A stretch of 5,681 bases of DNA, taken from an uncultured Elusimicrobium sp. Lineage in GTDB: Bacteria > Elusimicrobiota > Elusimicrobia > Elusimicrobiales > Elusimicrobiaceae. The stretch spans positions 1 through 5,681 of the forward strand of contig CACXHA010000020.1 of assembly GCA_902767385.1 (NCBI GenBank). Reading direction: 5' to 3'. Below are positions 5,498-5,681 of the stretch, piece after piece. The notes under the pieces were generated by a model. The model saw only the letters and a program-made list of their open reading frames with translations. It did no database searches and was not told the origin of the DNA. Made by a program: the position numbers and the translations under genes. Position 1 is the stretch's first letter, and each line of letters starts with the position of its first letter.

Positions 5498-5579
5498 TGT
5501 CATCCTGAGGTGTTGTTGCTCAGGATCTGGTTGTTATAAAAGCGGTAGAGATGCTGAGCAAAAACTTCTCAGCATGACA
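5498..5579 (+). repeat. Complete 82-bp TGTC/GACA hairpin-pair repeat (copy 3, divergent type)
   Basis: TGTC (5498-5501), arms ATCCTGAG (5502-5509) and CTCAGGAT (5519-5526), 24-nt spacer (5527-5550), arms ATGCTGAG (5551-5558) and CTCAGCAT (5568-5575), GACA (5576-5579). Both loops are 9 nt. The stem sequences and the shorter, unrelated spacer set it apart from copies 1 and 2, but the geometry is the same. Its right loop differs by one base from that of copy 0 at 13-21. Confidence 0.85.
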
Positions 5580-5606
5580 CACTATTAAAACATTACGGCC
5601 CGCTTC

Positions 5607-5635
5607 CCCAAACGTGGTAATGTAGATGAGAAGAT
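5607..5635 (+). repeat. 29-bp direct repeat, right copy (other copy 5427-5455)
   Basis: CCCAA (5607-5611), nine bases, TGTAGATGAGAAGAT (5621-5635). It matches the left copy in the 5-base and 15-base blocks and in the spacing between them. Confidence 0.65.
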
Positions 5636-5658
5636 GATTTTTCAAAATCTAAACAATT

Positions 5659-5679
5659 TGCGGGGAAAAGTTGCCCGCA
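5659..5679. other. GC-rich hairpin at the window edge, possible terminator
   Basis: TGCGGG (5659-5664) pairs with CCCGCA (5674-5679) around a 9-nt loop. The plus-strand continuation is cut off after two bases, so a T run cannot be judged. On the minus strand AATTGTTTAG follows, which is a poor T tract. It may end a gene or belong to a structure beyond the window. Confidence 0.3.
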
Positions 5680-5681
5680 TA

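Larger units (their letters stand above)
5162..5681. other. Gene-free, repeat-rich intergenic region
   Basis: About 520 bp beyond the leader of the 3833-5149 gene show no open frame with a plausible start, ribosome site and length on either strand, and no tRNA or rRNA pattern. The region is almost entirely repeats: a hairpin at 5227-5251, a hairpin-pair repeat at 5275-5364 with decayed tandem copies of its end to 5428, a 29-bp direct repeat at 5427-5455 and 5607-5635, and another hairpin pair at 5498-5579. A purine-rich tract lies at 5473-5497. Confidence 0.7.

Noticed and set aside
5275..5579. CRISPR array
   Set aside because: The repeats are palindromic pairs in variable orientation and spacing with divergent sequences; there is no run of identical repeats separated by unique spacers and no cas gene.

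Overview
The window is bacterial chromosomal DNA of moderate GC content with three complete protein genes, all on the minus strand: a secreted protein of unknown function (174-1520), the translational GTPase TypA/BipA (1882-3723) and a second secreted protein of unknown function (3833-5149). The first and third proteins share signal-peptide layout, a WPxYN motif and a matching C-terminal motif, so they look like distant paralogs on either side of a housekeeping gene. The overall style (many lineage-specific secreted proteins beginning with a signal peptide that ends before Gln, plus paired hairpin repeats between genes) reminds me of gut Elusimicrobiota. That placement is recollection and inference, and nothing here proves it; a search with the BipA protein would settle it.

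Layout by coordinate. Positions 1-173 are intergenic: the right half of a hairpin-pair repeat (1-33), a plus-strand terminator for a gene lying left of the window, and a minus-strand terminator for the 174-1520 gene. The 361-bp gap 1521-1881 carries the ribosome binding site and leader of the 174-1520 gene, a GGCC-rich hairpin, one complete 90-bp hairpin-pair repeat (1673-1762) bracketed by an 18-bp direct repeat, and the terminator of typA. The 109-bp gap 3724-3832 carries promoter candidates for typA. The right-hand 530 bp (5150-5681) hold no gene that I can support. They contain the leader and promoter candidate of the 3833-5149 gene, a hairpin, a second 90-bp hairpin-pair repeat in inverted orientation, a decayed tandem triplication of its end, a third hairpin-pair repeat bracketed by a 29-bp direct repeat, and a last hairpin at the window edge.

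The most striking content is the repeat family. Seven hairpins all obey one rule: TGTC, an 8-bp perfect stem beginning AT, a 9-nt loop, then the other stem arm (or the reverse complement of this ending in GACA). They occur as head-to-head pairs 82-90 bp long. Stems differ between copies by compensatory base-pair changes, so the structure is conserved rather than the sequence. This resembles paired REP/BIME elements and the ATTCCC...GGGAAT dRS3 repeats of Neisseria, but the fixed geometry and TGTC/GACA ends make it a family worth cataloguing. The genes themselves suggest no shared pathway: typA is a ribosome-associated GTPase, and the secreted pair are probably envelope or extracellular proteins.
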